A stretch of 64,000 nt of DNA from Piper betle (taxonomy: Eukaryota; Streptophyta; Magnoliopsida; Piperales; Piperaceae). Position numbers and translations under genes: made by a program. Of this stretch, positions 35,052-47,238 are shown one piece after another. The notes under the pieces are model-generated. The model saw only the letters and a list, made by a program, of their open reading frames with translations. It had not been told where the DNA came from and did not search any database. Location of the stretch: the NCBI GenBank assembly GCA_033002965.1, contig JAURVB010012950.1:124001-188000 (forward strand), read 5' to 3'. Position 1 is the stretch's first letter. Each line of letters starts with the position of its first letter.

Positions 35052-36528
35052 ATGGGCTGCGTACTCGGCCGAGCAGCGACGGGGAGTAGTGGGGATGAGG
35101 CCGCTGCGGAGCCTCCGAGAGAGAAAACTTCGAGAAAGGTAGAGCAGCGGCCGAGCTCCCCGGCCGAGGCCGCGGATGTCGGCAGCGTTTGGAGCGGGCG
35201 AGCGGAGGAGGAGGGATCCGTCGCCGGCGCCGGTGGTGAAGCGGCGCCGAAGCCTGTGCGGGAGCGGAGGCCGGCGCGTTCTAGCTTGACGGGGGGTACC
35301 TCGGTTTGTCTGTCTCCGGTTGGCCGACCTGGTTGACGGACGCCGTGGGAGATGCGATCCAGGGTTTGGCACCTCGACGAGCAGACACTTATGAGAAACT
35401 CGATAAGGTTATTCTCACCCCCAATGATTTCTTCTAATGTGAAAAATTGTTTCTTGTTTTGGAATTTTACTTGCGCTTTTCAAAAGTAGTTTCTTTCCTT
35501 TTTATAAACTGACGTTTATGTTCCTGTTTACATTTTTATTTTCCGCAAAAAAAGATCGGGCAAGGTACTTATAGCAATGTTTACAAGGCTAAAGATCTAA
35601 TTACCGGGAAGATTGTTGCGCTGAAGAAAGTGAGGTTTGATAATTTAGAACCCGAAAGTGTGAAATTCATGGCTAGAGAGATTCTTGTATTGAGACGTCT
35701 GGATCACCCCAATGTCATTAAATTGGAAGGTTTGGTCACTTCGAGGATGTCAAGTAGCCTCTACCTCGTGTTTGAATATATGGAGCACGACCTGGCCGGA
35801 CTTACAGCCAGCCCGGAAATAAAGTTCACTGAACCTCAGGTTAGAAATATTTGCTCGGGAGAACCTTAAATAAGGAATGATATTGCAAATTGAGTTGTTA
35901 GTTAACTTTGATTTAATGTTATGGGCATTTATGAAGATGATTGTTTGATGAATACTTGCTGCGTGTCTGTTTTGACTTCAATGGTGGTTAATTAATTTAC
36001 AGATAGGTCCAAACTACAATGTGCGGAAGATACATTTTGGTTGGGGTGGGGTGGCTTTTAATATTTTAGGAAGCAAATAATCTGGATTAGAATTTCTAAA
36101 ATATTGGGGATGGCGGTCTGTGATACAATCATCCGGTGTTGGAAGAGTTTCGTCAGATTAGCCATGGTGATTAGGCCCCATCTGCCATCTCGTAAGCTAA
36201 CAACTTCAGCAACTTCTCAATCAGGACCAGAAAGATAGAAGGACATGGGACGAATTAAAGAAAAGCAGGAAGGGTAAGGAAGAAAAATATAGGAGGAAGA
36301 AGAGAGAGAGAAAGATAAGAGAAGAATCAGAGTTGGAGGGAATAATCATTTCTTACAAAATTTTATGTAAAACTCTCCTTTTGCATTTTTTGCATCATTT
36401 ATTTTATACTTTCCCCACTTACAATTTCAACTCGAATTAAAATTAAGAATTACATAAAATTCAAATGACTTGTAATTACTAAAATACCCTTATATTTCAT
36501 ATCTGAATTAATTACTTTCTTTCTATAA

Positions 36529-36559
<31 letters not shown>

Positions 36560-39500
36560 AATAATTTCAACTGGATAATTATTTGCAAGTGGTTTTAGTT
36601 ATCACTGTCGTCAATTTCAGAGTTTACTATTTTGAGAAGGAAATGCATAAACATTACCAACATTTAATTATGGTTGATGATATTCAATTGGAGAGAAATG
36701 TACAGGTGCTAAATTTTGAAATGACCCAATTGAAACGAACCATACTGTACCATGTTCTCTCCAGGACAAGGATTTACCTTTCCCTACCGGAACTATCTTG
36801 TAGTTTCATCAGTTTTACATTCCATTTTGTTTGAATCTTTTTTATTTTAATTTTATTCACTTTTTTTTTCTAGAGCCTAATTCAGACAATTTTTCCATTG
36901 ACAGGTCAAATGCTACATCAAGCAGTTATTCCTAGGTCTTGAGCACTGCCATAGCCATGGAGTCCTCCATCGTGATATCAAGGGGTCAAACTTACTTATT
37001 GGTAATGATGGGACACTTAAAATTGCTGACTTTGGTCTAGCTTCATTTTTTGATCCCAATAAGAAGCAACCAATGACCAGCCGGGTAATCACTCTATGGT
37101 ATCGTCCTCCGGAGCTGCTACTAGGAGCAACAACATATGGTGTTGAAGTCGACCTTTGGAGTGCTGGATGTATTTTAGCAGAGTTGATAGCTGGGAAGCC
37201 AATTATGCCTGGACGAACAGAGGTTTTTCTCTATTTTTTTCTATAGTATGCAAGTTGCTAATACGGCTTCAATGTTTCTAGGCAGTTATTAATTTTGAGA
37301 AGGAAGAAGGAACTGATCTATTTGGCAATGAGATGATAAATGCAATGTCATACTAGGTTTTGTTTTTATCATACATCCTTAAATTTTTTGATAGGCATTA
37401 GATAATAACTATATAGAATCTGCTACTATATTATTTCCTTGGGCAGGCATTGGTTACTGTTCCTTTCCAAGATGATTTTTTTTAAAAAAAACAATGTTGC
37501 TCATAAGAAAAATGGTTATATGTCAGATTGAATTGGGAGATTATAACATTATTTACTTTTCTAGTTTCAGTTTGTTTTCAATAAGCTAGGCAATCTAGCC
37601 TAGCTTGTCCATAAAAAGTTGATTGAGGCTTTCTTCAGCAAAGTCATTTCTTTTCTTGTTCTTTGGTCACTTTTTTTCTCACAAGAATTAATTTGCTTCG
37701 TGTTCTTGCAATTTATAAGGTGGAACAATTACATAAGATATACAAATTGTGTGGGTCTCCGTCAGAAGAATATTGGAAAAGGTTAAAGCTGCCACATGCT
37801 ACCCTCTTCAAACCACAACATGCATACAAACGCTGCATTAAAGAAACATTTAGAGATTTTTCTCTGCCTTCTCTATCTCTTGTTGACATCCTTCTTGCAA
37901 TTGATCCAGCTGAGCGGGGAACTGTTACTGCAGCTCTACAAAGTGAGGTAAGTCACAACATAAGTATGAATAATAATTACACCAAAATCAACTTTCTTGT
38001 AATATAGGATTTGTTTTGTTTCTTTACAATAGTAACTCTAAAACATAGTTGAATTCCTATGAAAGATTTAGATAATAGTCAGTGAATTGTCACTCGCACT
38101 TGTGGACAAAATAAATTTTATTGTTGCTATTTTTAGTTCTTCAATTCAGAGCCATATGCCTGTGAGCCCTCAAGTTTACCTCAGTATCCACCGAGCAAAG
38201 AGATGGATGCAAAATTAAGAGAGGAAGATTCTAGAAGGTTTAACTTATCTTCACTTGCAGTTTAGTTTTCTTTCATTAAATCTATTTACTGTATCTTCCT
38301 TTTCAGGCAAAGATGTATGTCCAGAAAAAATGCAGGTGGTGAAGGATCCAAAAAAGTCCGTGTGCGTGATAGAGGAAACAGAGCAGTACCTGCTCCTGAA
38401 GCAAATGCCGAGCTGCAAATAAATCTGGACGTAAGTAGCTGAAGTTTTTTATCACTGATGTTGAATCTAGGATTGTAAAATTTTATCATTAACCAATTTT
38501 TGGCGAACAATTAGATTTTTCACCTTGTTGTGTTCTACATGTTTAAAGGTTCAAGCATTAATGTAAATGTATTTAATTATAGATTTACTAATAATTTTTA
38601 TCTATAAATTAAAAACATATCTCCACCCATGATCTTTTGTACATAGAATGCTCAAGTGCTTGTTCTCTGCTACAAATCCTTGGAGCGATGGTGGTAGGAA
38701 ACCTGGGAAAAATACATTTAAGCTTCCATCAAGGAGTTACAAACAATAACAACCTATGGTGGTTGTTTATAACTATACCACTTCAATTGATTGAAAGGAT
38801 AATTATCTTTACAATAGACAACATGATTAATTAATATAACATTGAACTAGTTTTGCTGAACATGCATTACCATGCACACGAAATATTCAAAACATTTATG
38901 CTTTAAAACATGAGTAAGATTTTGGATGAACCGTGTTGTAAGATCCCCAAAGTTAATCTCATATCCGATGTCTATTGAGGTAAGATCAAATATATTAATG
39001 GGGATATCTTTATGATCTTCAACTTGATTAATCACTTTTAAAAATATGACTAAACCCGTTTGTTTGCACTAATTAAGTTGGGTCATTATGATTGATATCA
39101 GAGCCAAATTAGAACGGTTTTGGATTGTGGGCTGGATTAGGACATGGGTTAGGCCGCTGGCCATGGGTCACATAGGACATGGGCTGGGCCACTAACCATA
39201 GATAAAGTATACAAATTCTGAGGATAAAATTTCTTAAAATGAGTGGATTGTAATAACCCCGTGTAATACCACATCTAATGCTTTTTGGGGTAGTAAGATC
39301 TATTTTATTAATGAGGATGTATTTATTCATCTTCAACTTGATTAATCATTTTTGAAGAGATGACTAAGCTCTTCAGTTTGCACTAATTGGGTTGGGTTGT
39401 TACACGTGTTATAAGTTCAACTTCAGATCAGGTTACTTTGGAGGAAAAAAATTTAGTTCAGATTATCTTTGGGGTTGGATTTAGTCACTTGACCAAGGTG

Positions 39501-40555
39501 ATTGGAGTTTCATAAGATTTTTAAGGATTTAGTTCTTTTTGGCAAAGACCAACCAACTTGCGTTTTTGTTTTCACTTCTTCTTTTGCAAATCTTATTTAA
39601 TTGTGGTTATGATAAATATTCCCTTGTCCTTGAGAGCATGTTCATGTGAAATAGTTTTACTTTATGAAGGAGTGAGGTACATAACCTTTGGTTTCGATCG
39701 GAGTAACGGTTGAAAAATGACCTAACATAATTCTACAATGATCTTGGCGCAAAACAAAATGTTATTTAGCAGTCCTATTGGAGGTGTTTTATGGAAGTTA
39801 TTTATGAAAACTTTCAAATACAATAGCTTTAGGACTCAGTTTTTGGTATTCTATTCAATGGTAAGGAGTCAGGTTTGGAACTTTTATTAGTGGATAAGAG
39901 TCAGTTCAAGGAATTTTACGTTGGCATCCCTCTCAACTGCTGACTGTTGAGGACTTGGCAGTCAGTTTGGCACTTGCACTGATAACGCTGTGACAATTCT
40001 GCTATATACAATCCATATACGTGATGGTTTGCATCATTTCTTTTGAAATCATAGTTTATGGCTGTGATATGATGTTAAAAATCGTATGCTTACAGCAGAT
40101 ATGCATTTTGGTCAGTTTGCGATCTTTCTGTCCTATTTCCTGCTTCAATGTGTTGATTTTGATTTTCATATTTGCAGAGAAGGAGACTTATTACACATGG
40201 AAATCCCAAGAGCAAGAGTGAGAAGTTCCCACCCCCGCATCAGGATGGAGCAGTGGGGTTTCCCTTGGACTCGTCACATAATGCAATTGGGTCCTTTACT
40301 GGGACTGACCATTCCTTTAATGCCTCCATTGATACAGCAAAATCACAAGGAGTTCCATCCTCAGGGCTGCTGGGGCCGTCCAAAGCCAATGGCGGATTTT
40401 CATGGAGGAAGAAATCTGGGGATAGAATTCTCCAATATGCTCCTTCTTGGACTTTTCTTCGCACTTTCAGGCCATCTTCAATCACACATGCAATTAATCT
40501 TGGACGAGGCTCAAGGAAGAATGGCCAAGTTAAGGGAACACTATCTGCTACCTAG
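35052..40555 (+). CDS. CDK-related protein kinase (CRK/IBS1-like), frameshifted exon 1
   Basis: Seven coding exons: 35052-35407, 35555-35839, 36905-37222, 37720-37947, 38137-38237, 38307-38430 and 40178-40555, all with GT..AG introns; about 596 residues are expected. It starts Met-Gly-Cys, the N-myristoylation/palmitoylation signal usual in this plant group, then an Arg-rich tail. The kinase domain shows the Gly loop GQGTYSNVYK (exon 2), the catalytic Lys in VALKKVRF, HRDIKGSN (36968-36991), DFG (37028-37036) and TLWYRPPELLLGA (about 37090). After the domain come the family blocks EPYACEPSSLPQYPPSKEMDAK, split here by position in exon 5, and RAVPAPEANAELQ in exon 6. The C-terminal exon 7 has KSKSEKFPPPHQDGA. 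Members are Ser/Thr kinases related to CDK9/CDK-C. Odd: exon 1 from the ATG is one base short of the kinase frame; the shift falls at the G6 run 35291-35296, after a TAG (35282-35284) in the kinase frame. The host family assignment is firm; the activity of this copy is uncertain. Confidence 0.9.
35840..36904 (+). other. intron 2 of the kinase gene
   Basis: A 1065-bp intron with a purine-rich stretch (36215-36330), a (TA)n run (36538-36560) and a pyrimidine-rich tract ending TTGACAG at the acceptor. I see no exon or element boundary inside; small open frames here have no family resemblance. Confidence 0.6.
38937..39404 (+). mobile_element. intact TRIM in kinase intron 6
   Basis: A terminal-repeat retrotransposon in miniature, 468 bp: LTR 38937-39090 (154 bp, TGTAAGATCCCC...), primer-binding site TGATATCAGAGCC at 39093-39105, an interior without coding capacity, and LTR 39249-39404 (156 bp, TGTAATAACCCC...GGTTGTTACA). 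It is flanked by CGTGT (38932-38936) and CGTGT (39405-39409), a perfect target duplication. It sits in the 1747-bp intron 6 on the sense strand, so its LTR signals could affect splicing or polyadenylation of the kinase transcript. Confidence 0.9.
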
Positions 40556-42284
40556 TTTTGAATCCATTAAAAATAGAAATGAACATATTTTTTGGAAGTT
40601 TTCTTATTATTTATTTTCTATTCTCGTTTGTGTTTTGCATATATGGTTTTGTCGTCGTAAAAGTTGTATAGAAACAGGGTTCAGTAGCCCCAGTAATTAA
40701 TTGGTGCATTCCTTTATTTCTACGGGAATTTAACTTTCATAATTTTTATCTTGCTTTTTGTGGATAGAACATGCTGAAATGCAAAGTGATTACTTTTAGT
40801 ATACAGCTTTTGCCAGTTAAGGTAGACCAACTTAAGGAAAAAGAGTACCACAAGTTTGTGTTAATTATTCATCTTTTCTTTTAGCAAAGACTTTCGTGAT
40901 GCATGAGAAGAACAATTAGATCTATCATTTCATTAAGTTTAGGATATTTTCTAGTCCAAAAATCTATAGAAATCTTTGTCAAGCCGTGTAGTTGGGAGAC
41001 ATTTTATTGACGCGCATGCAATGCATGTGCAATGGTGTCAATATTTTTTCTAGGAAGTTATAAGCGTAGATATTTATTACTATATGTATGTGTCGTCATC
41101 TATTACAACCATAACGATCGTTTCTCCTCGCATACATTTTTAATATGATTGAAAATAGTAATATAAGAACTAATACAACCAATATTTTTAATATTGATTT
41201 CAGTATGATTTGATTACAAAAAATTGATACGGCTAGATAATTACCGTCAAATAAAGTCAAACCCCTCTAAAACAACGGTTCAAAATATTGTAGAATTTGT
41301 AAAATAACACATTTTGGGACAAAATACATTTAAAAATCAAGTAAAATTATACCATGTTGCGATGAGTTGAACCGGACATAATTCGTAATACCTCATTTCG
41401 GTTGGAGCATGAACCAAATTAAAATATTAAATCTTAGGAAAAAAACCTTGATCACTTAACACTGAATGTTTGGCATAGGCCGAACCATAACTACTTGAAG
41501 TGTCAAAGGATAAAAGGCCACAGTGAGCTGACCTCTAATGCCTACATAATGAGACAAAAATAAAAAGCACTCATGGCAAATAAATAAGATGTTCAATCAA
41601 ATTTTAGATGTGGGAACATGCAAAATGGGATATTTATATGTATCCAAGTTATACAAAAGACTTAAAATCTTGGAAAAAATTATGATGGTTGGGAGAATTT
41701 ACCTACAATAAAACATGTTCATATAACAATCAATAACAATAAACATAATCCAAGAGAGTATATAGTAACCACCCCATGCATCATTTATGGAGGCTATGGT
41801 CATATATGCGACTACCTCCTTAATTACATTGTCACGACTACACTTAGCATATAATAAGCGTTCTTCGAGTGTATAACTTATAGTCATCTAAGCCATTACC
41901 TCTCACACTTAGTCTTTCCAATAGATTCTTCACCTACAATTTTTTTCATGTGAGCTCCTCCACTCCATGGCTTCAGACTCTTCAACCTGCAAGCAAACTC
42001 AAAAGGTTGCACGTACCTAATTTATTACCTTTAGTTATGTTGACTTTAGGGCTTGTAGATTACATATAAAAATGATTAGGCCTACATGCTCCAAAATAAT
42101 TCGTGTGCAAAAAGGCTCAAATACAGTTAGTGATAAACAATTAAAACATATACATGGAAATGACATATCATACACATCATACATCATATATAACCAACAA
42201 TGGGTTGTATAACCCCTCACATATGCACGCAACATTCAACACTATGTCATTAGGGACCTATTCATCTACCTAGCTCCTTGATTT
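40556..42284. other. kinase 3' flank, no gene seen
   Basis: The first 200 bp after the stop codon are T-rich and probably 3' untranslated region. At about 41387 'gtaatacctcatttcggttgg' resembles a reverse-strand LTR-A end, but the copy cannot be followed. The remainder is AT-rich without recognisable coding or RNA features. Confidence 0.4.
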
Positions 42285-43849
42285 TGTAACATCCCGCACG
42301 ATTTGAACTACGAGCCAAGTGTTACTATATGGAATAAAGTGTCTCATAAATTAGTTTTCTATTAATTTTCAAGATTTTAAATAAACCCATGACATAAAAT
42401 TTAATATAACAGATGTTTAGAATACTCTATGTCCCATGAACCGAACCGAAATCATATTATCATGCATGCAACCTAAGAGTATAACATGTAAGAGACAAAA
42501 ATAATAGTCTAATAACAAAGTCCTCTCGTTGTATCGACTCTACCCATCCTTCCATGGTCACACCTGCAGAAACAATTCTGTATTAGTGATAAAAATACTA
42601 AGTTATATAATTACAAGGAATAAGTTAATATATTCTACAACATCAGAATTTTAATCTTTTAATAACTATGAGGCTATGCCAAGCTCTTATTATGCTTGAA
42701 CGGTAGCGTCCCATTGAGCACAATCTCATGTATGCGTACACACGCTACGTAGCCTTCAACCTATAGTTACCGATATTTGTCATTGATTCATCCTTTCGGT
42801 ATCACAAGTGCATAATCAGTCGTCTTGCGTCACTTTGCCCTGTCACGGTATGTGGGCAAGTATTTAATTTTTTAAGAATTTCAAGGGTGCTGCCATGTGT
42901 AGGACTGAGCTAATTTTTTAACCCTAGTTGCGCTCGGCACATGGTGGTTGAATGTGGGCTCAGGTCGTCCAAGACTCCCAAATATGAATATATAATTTTA
43001 AGGGTGGGTGATGCCTCGTGTCAGATTGAGCCAATTCTTTGACCTCGGTTGCGCTCAGCGCATGGTGGTCGAATGTAGGCTTAGGTCGACCAAGACTCCC
43101 AAATATGAATATATAACATTTCAAGTAATTATACAGACTTAAAATTGTGATGAGGCACCGGCAACTATTACACATGATCCTAATATGAATGAAACTTCTC
43201 GAAAACCTTCTCTTTGTGAGCCAAGTATTCTTACAAACTATCAAGTTAATGTTCTATTTACCATTAACAGAATTTTCCTTTATACAAAAGAATATGTATG
43301 GAATTGAAGAAGTTACTACATTAAATTTAGTAAAAAGAATGCAATCACCTGAGTGCAGTGATAGCTTCTCCACAAAAAGGCTACGGCCGAGGTGTGCGAG
43401 GCACTGGCACTGGAGATGGTAGTGGTAGCCTCCCCACAAAAGGGCTACAGCTGGGATGTGCAGATCACAGCGGATACCTCCTCCGCATTGTTTTGGAGTA
43501 TAGCGGAATCGCTCCACCGCATATTAAAATGAACATAGGGAAATAGTGGAATGTACTTGACTTGTTTTATTTATTATACTACTTAGTGTTGTAATCACTA
43601 ACGCGGAATTGCCTCCGCAGGTGTGTAGATATGAAATTAGGTGATTGACAACCAGAGCATGGAGCAAAATATATATGGGGACTCCCTTTTTTATTTATTT
43701 CAGAAATAAGTGTGGCTACTGGGAAACGGTCCAAGACTATGGGATCTTTATATATGTGTTTGTTAGAAATGCTAGACATATTTGCTAAATTGTGAGTAAC
43801 ACCTAGCCAGCTAGGCCCACAATGTTGTGAAAAATGGCGGGTCGTTACA
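42285..43849. repeat. LTR-B family copy, probable solo LTR
   Basis: TGTAACATCCCGC at the left and GGCGGGTCGTTACA at the right give TG..CA termini and a short inverted repeat (TGTAAC/GTTACA). The first 900 bp match 65-930. It contains an internal direct duplication of about 120 bp (42882-43110) and a second tandem pair near 43365-43455 ('ccacaaaaaggctac' / 'ccacaaaagggctac'). The flanking 5-mers (GATTT, GGTGA) differ, so no target duplication is confirmed. Confidence 0.55.
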
Positions 43850-44311
43850 GGTGAGCATGTACGTGACAAATAGTGGCAGTGCGAGGTTGAAGTGCCGAGC
43901 ATGCAGATGTCCTGAGACCAAGCATGCCGAGTTTTGGATCAGTAGCCCATTACAAGCAATGCCAAGAATTGGATTGGTATCCAATTGCGTGCAGTGCCAA
44001 GAATTGGATCGGCAACCAGATTGCAAGCATGCCGAGAATTGGGGCAGTACACAGTGACGAGTGTTGCCGAGCATTGGTGCAGTACATGTAGCAAGCGGTG
44101 CCGATCCAAGTAGCGGGATCATGCATGCATGGTGCATGGGCGTGTTTGATCCAAACAATGGCATCCTGACATGTTGGTCGAGGTTGCCGGGCAGGGCACT
44201 TGAGCATCAGCAGTGCATGAGGGTGCGGTAGTGGGATGCGCACAAGGCTGGAACGCCAGTAGTTGAGGTTGGCTGGGAGTGGGTTGTGGTTGAACCAGAA
44301 AGGTTCGACCA
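43850..44311. repeat. degenerate short tandem repeats
   Basis: Phrases such as 'atgccgagttttggatcagtagcc', 'atgccaagaattggattggtatcc', 'gtgccaagaattggatcggcaacc' and 'atgccgagaattggggcagtacac' recur about every 40-48 bp between 43920 and 44100. They sit directly left of the gypsy LTR at 44312 and may be part of a longer LTR whose 3' partner was truncated. Confidence 0.5.
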
Positions 44312-45373
44312 TGCAGCCGACATGCATCTAAGGAGTTTGTTTGAACCAGGAATTGCCGGTAGACATGGACTAGATCTTGGAGAAAATCATGATCTTCCAT
44401 GAGCCAATGATGGATAATTGGTGGCAACTAACTTGAAGGGAAGATTCACACAATCTTTGGAGATAAGGGGCTGGCGTACAGATACATATGAGAGGGCCTG
44501 GATTTTGTGATAAGTTCTGGAGATCTTTGGTAGTTAGTTGGTTGGAGAACTAGACGTTACTTCAATTGCAACAAACTTGGAATGTGTTTTAAATAAAGGG
44601 ACAGCCTTTGTCTAGAATAGGAGAACAAGAAGATTGTGAGTGCTCTTTGTGGTGAAGAGAAATTGGGATCATGCAAGGAGACGTCTTGTAGTTGCTGTAG
44701 CAAATTTGTGGAGTTCGATGGGGACTACAAGAAGGTGAGGACAACTGCTAGTTGCTGGTTGATAGGTCTGCCTTTAGGATCAAGGTACACATCTTTGTTC
44801 GACAACCTACTTCCTTTCTAGTTGAGAGATTTGCATGTAAAACAGGTTGGTCTAGGGGGATCGAGTTGGGGTTGTGTGTGAGGATTAGTTTGAGAAGAGA
44901 GGCTCATTGTTCCCAAGGCCTCTTGAGAGAGTTGAGGGGCAAAGTTGTGGGGTGCATGTCCACGACTTGCAAGTGGTCTGGTGAGTGATTAACCGGAGTT
45001 ATTTGTTCATAAAGTTGAAATAAAGGTTAGGTGGGTTCCCGTAATATTGTAGTTGGATGCCGGATTTGGTGCCAAGGGGCTAGATCTATGATTCCAGGAT
45101 TTGGTTCATGCCGAGGTTGGGTGATTGGTATTTGGGGCATTGAATGTTATTGCTTGGTGTTGTGTGTGTGTTTGCTGTGATGTGATAACTGGTAGCTGAT
45201 TGCTAACACCACTAGCACTAGCAGTTGGGCATGGTGTCAACATCGGGTGTGCTCGTGTTTGCATGTGAGACTTTTGGTGTGTGAAGTGTAGGCTGGTGTT
45301 TATGGGGAGGTGAACACGCCGCACAAGACTTGTTTTAGGTCAAAAATTTTGGCTCTAAATTAACCCTATGATA
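44312..45373 (+). repeat. left LTR of the decayed gypsy element
   Basis: About 1.06 kb that matches 56181-57262 closely ('gcatctaaggagtttgtttga', 'tgatggataattggtggcaac', 'gggacagcctttg', 'cattgaatgttattgcttggt', 'gctctaaattaacc'). The left limit is where homology to the right copy begins, not a clean TG terminus. Confidence 0.65.
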
Positions 45374-45375
45374 GC

Positions 45376-45390
45376 AGGCATCAGAGCAGG
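45376..45390 (+). other. decayed primer-binding site
   Basis: AGGCATCAGAGCAGG just after the LTR resembles the initiator-Met tRNA complement TGGTATCAGAGC with two or three changes. Confidence 0.55.
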
Positions 45391-45766
45391 GTTTTGAATC
45401 CAAAGGACTTGTGAAGTAGCACAACTTTCAGGGAAAGGCCTCCACATTCTACCGAAATCATTTATCCAAGGATGGACACACGATCTGAAGCTCTCAAGGA
45501 GAGAGTGGCTGCCTGGAAGTGTTGATAGGCCGCCCAATATATAGTGGAGATGGAAATACCATCTCTGATCTACTGCAGCCCCTAATAGAAGGGTTGAGTG
45601 ACTTGTGTACTTGGGTTGACGACCGACCTGACTCCAGTACAACGTAGAGTGAGACAGCGGAGCATGCAAATCTAGAATTGCTGAAACAGGTCTTGGTGAT
45701 GCAGCCTCAACACAGGGGGAAATGGTGCCTCCTGCATGAGCATCTACCCTTCAAATACTTGGGGCA

Positions 45767-46108
45767 TTGACGGCTGGACATAAAGCTTTTGGAGGAGTTG
45801 ATATGATGTATGTTCCAGTTGTAGTGAATGGGAGGAAGGCTTCAGCCTTGATTGATACTGGTACGACACACAGTTTTGTCTCCAAGGGGATGGCATTGGA
45901 GTTAGGGTTGAAGACTAGGATCAATACCAGCAGGATTATGGTGGTCAATTCATTGGAAAAACAGGTGAACAGTATAGCCAAAAATTTGAGAATTTGTTTG
46001 GGAGATTATGAGGGCTGGATGGACTTAATGGTGATTGAAATGGATGATTTCAACTTGATCATTGGTAATGCCTTCATGAGGACTGCCGGTGTGGAAGTGT
46101 TTCCATAG
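45767..46108 (+). pseudogene. Ty3/gypsy aspartic protease remnant
   Basis: A 113-residue open stretch contains the retropepsin active-site box ALIDTGTTHSFVS (about residues 27-39) with flanking VVVNGRKA and, later, LVMVIEMDDFNLIIGNAFM-like wording (the usual 'D.ILGM.WL' region, here altered to IIGNAFM). The frame closes before the RT; upstream gag is reduced to a stop-interrupted stub (45471-45766). This protease would normally mature the Gag-Pol polyprotein inside virus-like particles. Confidence 0.75.
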
Positions 46109-46299
46109 CTTGGGGGTATACTGATCATTGACAAGGTGGGTGCAAGCTTTGTTCGCGCCCAAGGAGGACCTTCGAGGGTCAAGGATCGCACCATCAGTGG
46201 AGACCACCTGTCGGCAATGTAGGTTGCTAAGGGGTGTAAACGTAGAGCCTTGACTTATCTTACAGTTATGGTGGAGATCCAACCAGGTCAAGTGGTGGC

Positions 46300-47233
46300 A
46301 TGCTGGATTCGATAGTGGGATTACTTGAGGATTATTCCGATGTAATGCTTGCTGAGTTGCCAGATGGGTTACCTCCCAATGTAATGCTTGCTGAGTTGCC
46401 AGATGGGTTACCTCCCAAAAGCGCGATCGAACACCGGATCAAGCTAGTGTCAGGAGCAAGGTCACCGGCTAAGGTGCTATATAGAATGTTGCCTAAGGAA
46501 CTCATAGAACTGAAAATCCATCTAGGGGAGCAGCTGGAGTTTGGGAAAATTTAGCCATCAACTGCACCATATGTGGTGCCTGTTCTATTCTGGAAAAATA
46601 GATGGATTACTGCAATTATGTGATGATTACCGAAGCCTGAATAAGGTAACTATCAAGAACAAGTACCCTATTCCTTTGAAAGCATATCTATTTGATGGAC
46701 TTAGTAGGGCTAGAGTGTTTACTAGGCAGGACCTGAGGTTGGGAAATTGGCAAGTCTAGATTGTGCTGGAAGATGTCTTGAAGACAACTATGGTCACAAG
46801 GTATGAGTCATACGAATTCCTTGTGATGCCACTTGGGTTAACAAATGCGTCAGCTACATTTTGCAACCTGATGAACGATGTCTTCAGAGATTTCATTGAC
46901 AAGTTCGTGGTACAGTGAGTCCATGGAGGAGCACTGGGGTCACCTAAGAGAGGTTTTGGATCGGTTGAGGAAACACAAGCCTTATGTGAAGCAGGAGAAA
47001 TGTGAGTTTGGCCTGGGAGAGATCAGCTTCCTAGGCCACCAAATTGGCCAAGGTGAGGTGTGAATGGAGGAATCAAAGGTAAAGGCTATTACAGAGTGGC
47101 CGGAGTCGATGAAGGTGATGGAGTTGAGGAGCTTCCTAGGTTTGGACAATTACTACCGGAAGTTCATACATGGGTACAACCATGCAATGTCACCCTTGAC
47201 TAATCTGTTTAGGAAGACTTAGTCATGGGCATG
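46300..47233 (+). pseudogene. Ty3/gypsy reverse transcriptase, broken
   Basis: Consecutive RT landmarks in several frames: LPPKSAIEHRIKLV (46410), a 39-bp duplication just before it (46341-46418), CDDYRSLNKVTIKNKYPIP (46619), [21 protein letters not shown] (46800-46862), DKFVV (about 46898-46912), SMEEHWGHLREVLDRL and CEFGLGEISFLGHQIG (46920-47050), then [16 protein letters not shown] (47122). The Tyr-x-Asp-Asp catalytic box that should lie between DKFVV and the SMEEH stretch is missing. The sequence is cut at 47233-47238 by the nested element; RNase H continues at 55204. Confidence 0.8.
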
Positions 47234-47238
47234 GTCAG
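47234..47238. repeat. target-site duplication, left copy
   Basis: GTCAG immediately before the nested element's TG terminus; identical to 55204-55208. Confidence 0.9.

Noticed and set aside
40086..40700. 204-residue frame over the last kinase exon
   Set aside because: It is a shadow of exon 7 in another frame; the exon 7 frame continues the kinase family's C-terminal sequence.
42285..43849. Solo LTR with target duplication
   Set aside because: The termini look right, but the flanking 5-mers GATTT and GGTGA do not match, so I list it only as a probable LTR.
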